Made by a program: the position numbers and the translations under genes. A stretch of DNA of 64,000 bases from CAWAHD01 sp963781785 (lineage in GTDB: Bacteria > Planctomycetota > Planctomycetia > Isosphaerales > Isosphaeraceae). The notes below the pieces were generated by a model. It worked only from the letters and a program-made list of their open reading frames with translations, searched no databases and was not told the DNA's origin. Positions 29,627 through 39,380 of the stretch are shown piece after piece (position 1 is the stretch's first letter; each line of letters starts with the position of its first letter). The stretch covers positions 1,178,001 through 1,242,000 of the forward strand of contig CAWAHD010000005.1 of assembly GCA_963781785.1 (NCBI GenBank), read 5' to 3'.

Positions 29627-31859
29627 ATGTTTTCCGTGCTCGTGCTAGCTCTGGCCCTTGCGGCCTCGGGCGATGATGCCGCTGGTTCGACGTCCAAGCA
29701 AGACCTCGCGGACTACCAGGCGGCAAGAGCCAACGCCGGCAAGAACGCCCCCGACCAGGTTCGCCTGGTGCTCTGGTGCGAAGCACACGGCCTGTCGGCC
29801 GAGCGGATCAAACACCTGGCGCTGGCGATCGCCTACGACCCGTCCAGTGCGCTGTGCGCGGGCTCATGGGGCTGGTCTCCTACCAGAGCGAGTGGAAGAG
29901 CCCCGACCAGGTGACTCGCGACATTGAGGATGATCCGGCACGCAAGAAGCTGATTCAGGAATACCTCGAGCGCCGTGCCAAGGTCCGCAACCGGGCCGAC
30001 GACCTCTGGAAGCTGGCTCTCTGGTGCGAGCAGAACGGTCTCAAGCAGCAGGCGGCCGCCCATTTTTACCAGGTGTTAGCGCGAGATCCGAAACGCGACG
30101 CGGCCTGGAAGCACCTGGGGTTCAAGAAACTGGGCGGACACTGGGACAAGCCCGAGCGAGTCGCGGCCGCCAAGGCCGCGGCAAAAGAGCAACAAAAGGC
30201 CAGCGGTCAATGGAAGCCGATCCTCGAGCGATATAAAGCCGCCCTCTTGAGCAGGGATGCCTCACATCGCGAGCTAGCCCAGCAGGGTCTGTCCCAGATC
30301 ACGGATCGCCTGGCCGTGCCGATGGTCTGGGCGACCGTCGGCCGCGGGAACCCCACATTACAGCAAACCGCCGTGCAGGTGCTGGGCCAGATTGACGACC
30401 CGTCCGCGTCGCGCGTGCTGGTCATGCTGGCCGTATTCAGCGGTTCGAAGGATGTGCGATCGAAAGCCGTCGCCGAATTGCGCCGCCGCGATCGGCGGGA
30501 TTATGCAGCAACCTTGATCGCGATGATCCTGCGGCCGGTCAAATACACGGTCAAGCCGGTCGGCGGGCCGGGTAAGCCGGGTGAGCTCCTGATCAAAGGG
30601 TCGGGATCGACTCCCAACCTGAAGCGAGTCTATGCTCCGCCTGGCACCGATCCCCGGATCCTGGCGCAAGCCGGCGACCGCGTTCGGCTGGATGCCGATG
30701 GGCTGCCGGTCATCGACCGAATTACAGACATCGGACAGGTCCAAACCCTGGGCACCGTGTTTTTCCAGTGGATGGCGGAGGCGGCGTACTCGCAACAGAT
30801 GGGGCTCCAGGCCTTACACCAGCCTGCCGGGCAGGCGGCGCTCATGAACACACTCAGCCACTCCGGGCTCGCGCCACAGAGCCACAAGCTGGGTGGCTTA
30901 TTGATAAGCTCGATGGAAACGGCACTCCGGCAGCCGCCGATTCTCGCCATTTCGGGCAACCCGTACTTCCAATTGGCGGCCGCATCATATTACCCCGGAA
31001 TTCCCCTCAATCCCGGCTCCCTGTTGACGTACACGGTCGTGGATGGCGTCGAGATCCCGACCGGCCGGATCATGGTGCAGGCCCAGAAAACGGCCGCTCT
31101 GGCCCAGCAGCAACTGCAAAATGACGTCGCCTCAATCGATCAATTCAACGCTTCCTTGAATGAAATCAACGATCGCGTGCTGCCGGTCTTGAACGACGTC
31201 TCGGGGCTCAGCTTGGGCCCCGACCCGCCCGCCTGGCAGACGTGGCTCAACAACCTGGTCGGGTTCAACTCGCTGCAGACGTCCGAGCCTCCCACCGTGG
31301 TCCAGAATGTTGCGCCAGAGTACCAGCCCGAGCCGATTCCGGTGGGCACGTTTTCCGGGCCGATCAGCGTGAGCCGGATAAGCTGCTTCGGCGCGGGGAC
31401 CTTGGTGCGGACTCTCACAGGACTCGAGCCGATCGAATCGCTCAAAGTCGGCGACCCCGTTTTGACGCAGAACTGCAAGACCGTGCGCTGGCGTACAAGC
31501 CGATCCTGGTGGTTCACCACAATCCGCCCAGCAAGACGTACAAGATCCAGCTTGGCGAGGAGACGATCGTGAGCAGCTACTTCCATCGATTCTGGAAGGC
31601 AGGGTCCGGCTGGGTGATGGCCCGCGACCTCAAGGAGGGCGACCGAATTCGCACGTTGACCGGAACCGTGAAGGTTAGTGCGATCGACGAGGGCAAGGTC
31701 GTTCCGGTTTTCAATCTCGACGTGGCCGACGACTCCGATTTCTTCGTCGGCAAGCTGGGTGCTCTGGCCCACGATAACACCGTGCCGAACCTGCGCGAGC
31801 TTCCGTTCGACGCAGCCACGACCGTGGCATCTCCCCCAACGGCTGGGGCGCATCAATGA
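29627..31859 (+). CDS. Hint-domain protein, array paralog 3, frameshifted
   Basis: Start ATG 29627 with AAGGAG 13 bases upstream. Signal peptide MFSVLVLALALAASG, TPR-like and HEAT-like blocks as in its neighbours, then a longer variable middle (TLGTVFFQWMAEAAYSQQM) that groups it with paralog 5. The Hint domain starts at Cys 31384 (CFGAGTLVRTLTG); the TxxH position reads SYFHRFW, so the Thr is replaced. It closes with GALAHDNTVPNLRELPFD and ends after 20 more residues. One-base losses lie at about 29855 (same GCGCTGTGCGCGG site as paralog 2) and at about 31483, where CCGTGCGCTGG stands for an expected CCGGCGCGCTGG. Function as for the array. Confidence 0.8.
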
Positions 31860-31880
31860 ATTCTGACGGAGGGTGCTGGC

Positions 31881-33935
31881 ATGTTTCTGGCGTTACTGTT
31901 GACGTGTGGGTTACTGGGCGCCGACGACGCACCGCCCGCGGCAAGGCCGCCCGCCCAATCTGCCCTCGACACCTACCAGGCCGCAAAAGCCAAGGCGGGC
32001 AACAGTGCTGACGCACACGTCCGGCTGGCACTGTGGTGCGAAGCCCATGGCCTGTCATCCGAGCGAATGAAGCATCTGGCTCTCGCCGTGCTCTACGACC
32101 CGAAAAGCACGCTGGCACGCGGGCTCATGGGAATGGTTTCGTACCAGGGCAAGTGGGGGCATCCCGAAGACGTCAGCCGGGCGGTTCACGAAGATCCTGT
32201 GCGCCAGGCGATCATCAACGAGTATCTCGCCCGCCGCGTCAAGACGGCTGACAAGGCGGATGCGCAATTCAAGCTGGGCTCGTGGTGCGAACAAAACGGG
32301 CTCAAGGAGCAGGCCCTGGCGCATTATAGCGAAGTGCTCCGGCTCGACCCTTCCCGAGAGGCTGCGTGGCGGCATCTCGGCTACAAGAAACAAGGCAGCC
32401 AATGGGTCAAGCCCGAAGAGGCCGCGGCCGCGAAGAAGGAGGCCGAACGCCAGAAGCGAGCCGACAAGGTCTGGAAGCCGAAGCTGGATAGGCTGAGCGA
32501 CGGCCTGACCAGCAAGGACAGGGCGCGGCGAGCCAAGGCCGAGCAAGAGGTCGCGGAGGTTTCCGATCCCCGGGCCGTGCCGATGATCTGGGCGGTCTTT
32601 CTGCGGGGCAACGAACGACTCCAGATCGCGGCCGTGCAGATGCTGGCCCAGATCGATGGTCCGTCGGCCTCGAACGCCCTGGCGGTCCTGGCAATCTTCA
32701 ACCCCAGGGCGGAAGTTCGAAGTCGAGCCGCCGAATCCTTGTCGCGCCGCGATCCTCGCGACGTCGTCGGCCGGCTGATCGAGCTGATCAGGAAGCCGTT
32801 CAAATACCGTTACACGCCCCCGGGCGGCCCGGGCACCACCGGCGAGCTGTTCGTTGAGGGCGAGCGGTTCAATATCGACCGGTTCTACAGGAATAACCCG
32901 GTTAACCCCGAATGGATTCCCCGCCGGCTGTTCGCTGCGTCAGTCCCATTTGATCCCTACAGCGTCCAGAACATGATGCTGGCGACGATCGCCTCAGCGC
33001 CACAGTCGTTTTCGGTCTCGAGCCCCGCCACGACGGCCAATGCCGGTCGCGTTAGTGGCAGCGTGGGAGTCGTCGCCGGTCAGGCCATGGATCCCGCGTC
33101 GAACCCGTTTTTCTGGTTCCAGGTCCAGGCAGCCCGGCAAGACCAACTGATCGCCCGCGCGCTCGAGACGATTCGACAGGACCAGTTGAATCTGGAAGCG
33201 CGGATGGCCAGGGACATCCAGATGATCGAGTCGACCAACGCCAATATCAAGCTGGTTAACTCCCGAGCTTTGCCTTTGCTCAAGGTGCTCTCCGGCAAGG
33301 ATATCGACGCTGAGCCCGACAAGTGGAAGGGCTGGTGGACGGATCAGCTCGGATACGTGTATCAAGCGGCCTCGCCGACGTCGAAGCCAACCTACACCGA
33401 CTTCGTATCGGCCGGCTCGCTCTCAGGCCCCACGCATTCGGCATGCTTCGCGGCGGGTACCCTCGTCAACACGATCGACGGCCCGCGATCGATTGAATCG
33501 ATCCAGGTCGGCGACCGCGTGCTGGCGCAGAACACAACGACCGGCGGCCTCTCGTTTCAGCCGGTAATGGTCATTCACAAGAACGATCCGGCGCCCACTC
33601 TTCGGATCGCCGTGGGTGACGAAACCATCGTAGCGACCGGCATCCATCGATTCTGGAGACCGGGCAAGGGCTGGACGATGGCCCGTGACCTCAAGAGCGG
33701 CGATCCGCTGCGGATGATCGGCGGCGTGATCAACGTCCGATCGATCGAGAAAGGCGAGACCCAGCCTGTCTATAACCTCGACGTCGCCGAGAGCCGAAAC
33801 TTCTTCGTGGGCAGCGCGGGGCTTCTGGTACACGACTTCAGCTTCGTGCAGCCGGTCGCGCAACCGTTCGACCGCGCGGCCGAATTGAGCGCGTCGGCGG
33901 CCCTTGAAGCAAACACCGCCAAGGCTGACCTTTGA
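31881..33935 (+). CDS. Hint-domain protein, array paralog 4, intact
   Basis: 684 aa, the only uninterrupted member, start ATG 31881 behind GGAGGG. It shows the full design: signal peptide (MFLALLLTCGLLGA), residues about 30-170 TPR-like, 190-300 HEAT-like (DPRAVPMIWAVFLRG), a variable middle rich in Ser/Ala, a helical segment (ARMARDIQMIESTNANIKLV), and a Hint domain from about residue 522 (CFAAGTLVNTIDG, ATGIHRFWRPGKGW, PVYNLDVAESRNFFVG, LLVHDF). The final motif is HDF rather than HDN, so the residue needed for end cleavage may be absent. It is the most divergent paralog and the best template for repairing the others. Confidence 0.88.
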   Translation: MFLALLLTCGLLGADDAPPAARPPAQSALDTYQAAKAKAGNSADAHVRLALWCEAHGLSSERMKHLALAVLYDPKSTLARGLMGMVSYQGKWGHPEDVSRAVHEDPVRQAIINEYLARRVKTADKADAQFKLGSWCEQNGLKEQALAHYSEVLRLDPSREAAWRHLGYKKQGSQWVKPEEAAAAKKEAERQKRADKVWKPKLDRLSDGLTSKDRARRAKAEQEVAEVSDPRAVPMIWAVFLRGNERLQIAAVQMLAQIDGPSASNALAVLAIFNPRAEVRSRAAESLSRRDPRDVVGRLIELIRKPFKYRYTPPGGPGTTGELFVEGERFNIDRFYRNNPVNPEWIPRRLFAASVPFDPYSVQNMMLATIASAPQSFSVSSPATTANAGRVSGSVGVVAGQAMDPASNPFFWFQVQAARQDQLIARALETIRQDQLNLEARMARDIQMIESTNANIKLVNSRALPLLKVLSGKDIDAEPDKWKGWWTDQLGYVYQAASPTSKPTYTDFVSAGSLSGPTHSACFAAGTLVNTIDGPRSIESIQVGDRVLAQNTTTGGLSFQPVMVIHKNDPAPTLRIAVGDETIVATGIHRFWRPGKGWTMARDLKSGDPLRMIGGVINVRSIEKGETQPVYNLDVAESRNFFVGSAGLLVHDFSFVQPVAQPFDRAAELSASAALEANTAKADL

Positions 33936-33951
33936 AAACGGGGCGATTTTG

Positions 33952-36169
33952 ATGTGTCCTGCACTGGTTCTGGCCGCGGTTTTCAGTGCGTTCGCTGATG
34001 ATCTATCTCAATCGACGAGACAGGCTGATCTTGCGGCGTACCAGACCGCCCAGGCCAAGGCCGGCAAGAACGCCCCCGACCAGGTTCGCCTGGTGCTCTG
34101 GTGCGAAGCACACGGCCTGACCACCGAGCGGATGAAGCACCTGGCGCTCGCCGTCGTGTACGATCCAGCCAATGCGCTGTGCGCGGGCTCATGGGGCTGG
34201 TCGCTTATCAGAGCGAGAGGAAGAGACCTGACCAGGTGGCGCGGGAAATCGAAGGCGACCCGCTGCGCAAAGCACGGATCGACGAGTATCTCAAGCGCCG
34301 CGCAACGGTCCGCGACCGCGCGGATGACCTCTGGAAACTGGCTCTCTGGTGCGAGCAGAACGGTCTCAAACAACAAGCGACGGCGCATCTTTACCAGGTC
34401 TTGCGGTTGGATCCGCGGCGCGAGGCCTCCTGGAAGTACCTGGGGTTCAAGAGACTGGGCGGACACTGGGACAGGCCGGAACGGGTAGCGGCCGCCAAGT
34501 CCGCCGCCAGGGAGCAGCAAAAGGCCAATATCAAATGGAAGCCCATTCTCGAGAGATACCGGTCGGCTCTGGTCAGCAAGGATGCCTCACGCCGTCCTGA
34601 AGCCGCGAAAGGGTTGTCCGAGATCAATGATCGCCTGGCCGTGCCGATGGTGTGGGCGACCTTCGCCCACGGGAACACGGCTTTACAGCGGGTCGCAGTC
34701 CAGGTGCTGAGTCAAATCGACGACCCGTCAGCCTCGGCGCGCTGACGATGCTGGCCGTTTTCGCCGGTTCGAAGGACGTGCGCTCGGAGGCGATCGCCGA
34801 GTTGCGCCGCCGCGACCGGCGGGAGTATGCGGCGACGTTGATCGCGATGATCCTGCGGCCGATCAAGTACACGGTCAAACCCGTCGGCGGGCCGGGCAAA
34901 CCCGGTGAGCTCTTGATCAAGGGATCGGGATCGACCCCCAACCTGAAGCGAATCTACGCGCCGCCTGGGACCGACCCAGCAATTCTCGCGCAAGCCGGTG
35001 ACCGCGTCCGGCTGGATGAAAATGGACTGCCGGTCATCGATCGAGTCACCAGCCTGTCCCTCCTCGAATTGACGGGCGCTCAACTGTTCAGTTGGCAACA
35101 ACAGATGGCCGCGGCGCAGCAGCAGACGCTTTTGACAATGCAGCAGCGGCCCTTCCAATCAATGATCACGAGCTCGTTCAGCAAGAGCGGCCTCGGTGCC
35201 CAGGGCCAAAAGGTCGGAAATCTTGTGCTGAGTGCATTTGAAACCGCGGCAAAACAGTCGCTGAGCTCAAACTTGATCAACAACCCATACTGGCTGATCG
35301 GCATGAACACCTTCAACGGTGCCCCCATCAATCCTGGCTCAGAGATTTTCTACACGGTCGCCGATGGTGTCCAGATCCCGACGGGCCGCATCATGGTCCA
35401 GGCCCAGAAGACGGCCGCCGTGGCCCAGCAGCAACTGCAAAATGACGTCGCCGCTATCGACGAATTCAACACGTCCTTGAACGAACTCAACGACCGGGTG
35501 TTGCCGGTGCTGAACGACGTGTCGGGGCTGAATCTCGGCCCCGACCCGGCCGCCTGGCAGTTGTGGTTCAATAACCTGGTCGGATTCACCTCGCAGCAGG
35601 CGTCGGAGCCCCGGACGGTCGTCGAGAATGTCCCGCTGGCCTACAAGCCCGCGCCGATCCCACTGGGCTCGTTCTCCACGCCGATCACTGCCGTCCGGTA
35701 TAGCTGCTTCGGCGCCGGCACGATGGTGCGGACCCTTACCGGACTGGAGCCGATTGAATCGCTCAAAGTCGGCGACCAGGTCCTGAGTCAGAACTGCAAG
35801 ACCGGCGGTCTGTCGTACCAGCCGATTCTCGCGGTGCACCATAACCCGCCCAGCAAAACATACAGAATCAACTTCGGAGAGGAGACGATCGTCAGCAGTT
35901 TCTTCCACCGATTCTGGAAGCCCGGGTCGGGCTGGGTGATGGCTCGGGATCTCACCGAGGGCGATCGAATTCGCACGCTGAACGGAACGGCCGAGGTGAC
36001 CGCCAAGGAAGAGGGCAAGGTCGTTCCCGTGTACAACCTCGACGTCGCCGGCGACGCCGACTTCTTCGTCGGCAAGCAGGGTGCCCTGGCCCACGACAAC
36101 ACGCTGCCCAACCTGCGGGAGCCGCCGTTCGACGCCACCACGGCAGTGGCAACTTCCACGCCCAAGTAA
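33952..36169 (+). CDS. Hint-domain protein, array paralog 5, frameshifted
   Basis: Start ATG 33952, 16 bases after paralog 4, with no clear ribosome-binding site. Signal peptide MCPALVLAAVFSAFA; TPR-like and HEAT-like blocks; middle like paralog 3 (LELTGAQLFSWQQQMAAAQ); Hint domain from Cys 35705 (CFGAGTMVRTLTG), SFFHRFW at the block-B position, PVYNLDVAGDADFFVG, GALAHDNTLPNLREPPFD, and 11 more residues to the stop. One-base losses lie at about 34182 (GCGCTGTGCGCGG again) and about 34735 (CCTCGGCGCGCTG where CCTCGCGCGCGCTG is expected). Last gene of the array; the convergent hflX ends 40 bases further. Confidence 0.8.
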
Positions 36170-36209
36170 ATCCCCGAGGAGGGCCCGGGATTCGATTGTG
36201 CGCCGAAGA

Positions 36210-37514
36210 TCAGGAAGCGCACAGCCGTTGGCCGTTGCTGCGCACGTCAACGCCATGCTCGAACAGGAACTCCAGGCAGCGGCGCGGCAGGTGGCAGTAC
36301 ACGCGAACGCGGTCGTCGCTGTAAACGCGCTGATAAATCTGCGCGTGCTGGGCCAGGTACGCGAGGACTCGCCCGTTAGCGACGCCGGTCTCGACTTCGG
36401 CGTCAAGCTCTCGATCGCGCAGGGCGTCGCGCACCGCCGCTTCGAGCCCGTCGAGCCCCTGCTTCCGAGCGGCGCTGATCGCAACCGATTCGGCGTGATG
36501 AGCCCGCAGCACATCGAGATAGGAACGGTCGGGCACCCTGTCGGTCTTGTTCAGCACCAGGAGGATCGGGTGGTCTTCCAGTCCGAGCTCCTGGAGTACG
36601 GTCTTGACGGCCTGGATCTGGCTTTCGGCGTCCGGGCTCGACGCGTCCACGACGTGCAGCAGCAGGTCGGCCTGACGGGCTTCCTCGAGCGTGGCCCGGA
36701 ACGACGCGACCAATGCGTGCGGCAAGTTCCGAATAAAGCCGACCGTGTCTGAGAGCAAAGCACCACCGCCCCCGCGGAACCGCCAGCGGCGGGTACGCGT
36801 GTCCAGCGTGGCGAAGAGCTTGTCCTCAACCAGGACGCCGGCCTCCGTGAGGGCGTTCATGAGCGTGCTCTTGCCCGCATTGGTGTAACCTACGAGGGAA
36901 ACCGTCAGCACGTCTTCGCGGCTGGCAACCTCGCGCTCCTTCCTTGCCAGGATCTTGGCGAGCTTTGCCTTGAGCTCCTGGATCCGGTGAGCCACCAGCC
37001 GGCGGTCTTCCTCGAGCTGCTTCTCGCCCGGTCCGCGTACCCCGATGCCGCCCTTGTACCGGGAGAGGTGGGTCCACATCCGTTTCAGCCGCGGCATCGC
37101 ATACTCGAGCTGAGCGAGCTCGACTTGCAGGTGCGCCTCGTGCGTCCGTGCGTGCGTGGCAAAAATGTCGAGAATCACCTCGGTGCGGTCGACGACCTTC
37201 ACATCGACATGCTTCTCCAGGTTGCGCGTCTGGGCGGGGCCCAGGTCATTGTCGAACACCACCACGTCGGCCTCATGGGCCAAAACGAGAGCCTTGAGCT
37301 CCTCGACTTTGCCGGAGCCAATGTAGGTCGCGATGTCGATCTGGTGGCGCTTCTGCAACATCGTGGCGACAACCTGCAAGCCGGCCGTCTCGGCCAGACC
37401 ACGCAGCTCGTCGAGGGGACCGTCGGTTGTTTCCTCGTGCCGGGGCAGGATCACTCCCACGAGAATGGCACGTTCCGAACGCCCCAAACGCTCAATTCGA
37501 TTTGTTTCGATCAA
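36210..37514 (-). CDS. hflX: ribosome-associated GTPase HflX
   Basis: About 434 aa. HflX splits and rescues stalled ribosomes. N-terminal HflX domain (YIGSGKVEELKAL, VVFDNDLGPAQ-type motif, GIGVRGPGEKQLEEDRR), then the G domain: P-loop GYTNAGKSTLMNAL, switch/G3 DTVGFIRNLP, G4 NKTD. The C-terminal domain is typical. I chose the TTG at 37514 (then IETNRIERLGRSERA) because a longer frame to 37577 would overlap the small coupled gene by 86 bases; that choice is uncertain. Confidence 0.95.
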   Translation of the reverse strand: MIETNRIERLGRSERAILVGVILPRHEETTDGPLDELRGLAETAGLQVVATMLQKRHQIDIATYIGSGKVEELKALVLAHEADVVVFDNDLGPAQTRNLEKHVDVKVVDRTEVILDIFATHARTHEAHLQVELAQLEYAMPRLKRMWTHLSRYKGGIGVRGPGEKQLEEDRRLVAHRIQELKAKLAKILARKEREVASREDVLTVSLVGYTNAGKSTLMNALTEAGVLVEDKLFATLDTRTRRWRFRGGGGALLSDTVGFIRNLPHALVASFRATLEEARQADLLLHVVDASSPDAESQIQAVKTVLQELGLEDHPILLVLNKTDRVPDRSYLDVLRAHHAESVAISAARKQGLDGLEAAVRDALRDRELDAEVETGVANGRVLAYLAQHAQIYQRVYSDDRVRVYCHLPRRCLEFLFEHGVDVRSNGQRLCAS

Positions 37515-37692
37515 GGAGGGAAATGACCTCGATTTCGTCGACGCCCCGAGGAATCCCGAACGCATCCGACTGTGCATGAATCTTATGCCACCCGGCCAGC
37601 GCCGTCAACGACATATCGAGCGTGATTCCCGCAATCAACGTCTCGCCGAGCCGGTCCTTCACTCCGACACGAGGCCGTCGTCCATGGTTCAC
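37492..37692 (-). CDS. small hypothetical protein coupled to truB
   Basis: 66 aa, starting at a GTG (37692) that overlaps the truB stop as GTGA, so translation is probably coupled. The sequence (VGVKDRLGETLIAGITLD, AGWHKIHAQSDAFGIPRGVD, EIEVISLLDR) is protein-like, with no Cys or membrane segment and no known domain. Its 3' end overlaps the proposed hflX start. Sandwiched between two RNA-related genes, it may act in ribosome or tRNA biology, but that is guesswork. Confidence 0.55.
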   Translation of the reverse strand: MNHGRRPRVGVKDRLGETLIAGITLDMSLTALAGWHKIHAQSDAFGIPRGVDEIEVISLLDRNKSN

Positions 37693-38606
37693 ACGAGGAC
37701 CTTCACCGGTTGAAGCCACCCCTCAGCCAGGTCGTGCCGGGCCAGTGCGACCAGGCAGCCAGCGTGGTCGATCAAGGCCACGTCGCCGTCCGGCAGGGCG
37801 GTTTCACCGAGGTCGCGGACCATCAAGCGACGTCCATGGGCGATGGCATCGAGCGCCTCCGGGCCCAGAACAACCCGCGGACGCGAACCCACGGCCGCCA
37901 GCAAGGGCAGGAGGTTCGCCGCGATCGACGTCGCCGAGAGGCTCTCCGGGGTGATGGCCTGTTCGAGTGTGAAGTCACCGATCCGGGTCCTCTCCAACGT
38001 GCTGACGTAGGCCCCGCAGCCGAGTGCTTCCCCGAGGTCGCGCGCGATCGACCGGATGTATGTCCCGCTGCCGCAATCGATTTGGAGCTCCAAGTCAGGC
38101 CACTGGTAGCGGACCGCGGTGATGCGGTCGATCCGGACAATCCTGGGCGCCGGCTGGACCGGCCGGCCCGCCCGCGCCAGCTCATGCGACCGGCGGCCGT
38201 TGATCTTGACGGCTGAATACACGGGAGGGGCCTGGGCCACCTGGCCCACCAGCGAGGCGATCGCCGCGTCAACCTCCCACCCCGCCGGGACCCGCGGTGA
38301 CGCGTCCAGGGCGATCAGCCCCTCTGCGTCAAGCGTGTCGCTCCGCCCACCCAGCCGGAAATTGGCTCGATAGGATTTGGGAAGTTCCTGCACCATCTCG
38401 ACCAGACGGGTGGCCGATCCGATGCAGACGATCAGAACCCCGGTCGCCAGCGGGTCGAGCGTACCGGCGTGGCCCACCTTGACCCCTGCAATCCGCCGCA
38501 TGACCTGGTTGACGACCGCGCGCGAGGTTGGGCCGGAGGGCTTGTTGAGGACGAGGAAACCCGTCATTCTCCGGTCAGAGAGTTGCCTCGGGTGCTGGTC
38601 GTTCAT
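37689..38606 (-). CDS. truB: tRNA pseudouridine(55) synthase
   Basis: 305 aa (a start at the internal MTGFLVLNKPSG is equally possible). It makes pseudouridine 55 in the T loop of tRNAs. Family motifs are clear: LNKPSGPTS, catalytic Asp in GHAGTLDPLATGVL, YSAVKINGRRSHELAR, and GSGTYIRSIARDLGE. A C-terminal PUA-like region ends the protein. It heads a minus-strand operon of truB, the small coupled ORF and hflX. Confidence 0.96.
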   Translation of the reverse strand: MNDQHPRQLSDRRMTGFLVLNKPSGPTSRAVVNQVMRRIAGVKVGHAGTLDPLATGVLIVCIGSATRLVEMVQELPKSYRANFRLGGRSDTLDAEGLIALDASPRVPAGWEVDAAIASLVGQVAQAPPVYSAVKINGRRSHELARAGRPVQPAPRIVRIDRITAVRYQWPDLELQIDCGSGTYIRSIARDLGEALGCGAYVSTLERTRIGDFTLEQAITPESLSATSIAANLLPLLAAVGSRPRVVLGPEALDAIAHGRRLMVRDLGETALPDGDVALIDHAGCLVALARHDLAEGWLQPVKVLV

Positions 38607-38684
38607 GGTTTCCTCCGTCGTCCGAATCCAGAGGCCGCATCATCTTACGGCACGAGCCGCGGTTCATCATGAATCCTCGTGCTT

Positions 38685-38712
38685 GACGCGGCCCCACGCG
38701 GTAAACTACCTT
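38685..38712 (+). promoter_or_regulatory. weak sigma70-like promoter candidate upstream of the NusG-like gene
   Basis: TTGACG followed by TAAACT resembles -35 and -10 elements, but the spacer is only 13 bases as read. The spacer contains GC-rich sequence of the type that often seems to have lost bases in this window. Confidence 0.25.
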
Positions 38713-38794
38713 TGGACCGAAGTGTCAATTGACCGAATGGTTCGGCATTGAGATCCTCTCCGCCGGCCGTCGAGTTTCGATACCGAGCGACCAG

Positions 38795-39362
38795 ATGCCG
38801 ATTCTACCGGCTGAGCCCGATTGTAACCCGCCGGACCTGTGGGAAAGCTCAGCGTCTCTGCGCAAAGGCGGAGGCCGTGTGGTTATGCTTGCACACGCGG
38901 CCGCAGCAAGAGAAGGCGACTGCCCGCGACCTGCGGCAGGCCGGCGTCGCGTATTACCTGCCCCAGGTGAAGAAAGAAAGTCGCACACCCCAGGGACGGA
39001 AGATCCGGTCGCTCGTGCCGTTATTTCCCGGATATATGTTCTTGAAAGGCGATCACAACGATCGCCTGGTCGCGCTGCGCGGCAATCGCCTGGTCAGCAT
39101 CCTCGAAATTGTCGATCAGGAGGCGCTGACTCGCGACCTCCGCCAGATTCACACGATGCTCAACTCGGGGCTCCAGGTCGCGGAGGAGACGACCGTTCCC
39201 GTCGGAGCGACGGTGCGGATCGCGACGGGCCCCTTGACCGGAGTCGTCGGCAAGGTGATTCGGCGGGGAAAGCGCGATCATTTTGTCGCGTCGGTTCAGT
39301 TTCTGGGTCGCGGGGCCACCGTCGAGCTGCAAGACTGGCAAGTCGATCTGGTCGAGGAGTGA
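38795..39362 (+). CDS. NusG/RfaH-like transcription factor, frameshifted near the start
   Basis: About 189 aa. The start is taken as ATG 38795 (MPILPAEPD), which reads into the main frame after a two-base loss near 38860 (CTGCGCAAAGG where CTGCGCGCAAAGG would restore frame). NGN-type domain: CLHTRPQQEKATARDLR, YYLPQVKKES, PLFPGYMFLKG. A KOW motif follows (GPLTGVVGKVIRRGKRDHF). Such proteins bind RNA polymerase and act in antitermination or pause control, often for polysaccharide or surface operons. It is monocistronic here, so its target operon is not evident. Confidence 0.85.
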
Positions 39363-39380
39363 ATCGGTCAACCCGACCTT

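Noticed and set aside
25316..36169. Polymorphic toxin system with immunity genes
   Set aside because: The Hint domains suggest it, but no toxin domain follows any of them and no immunity-like gene is interspersed.
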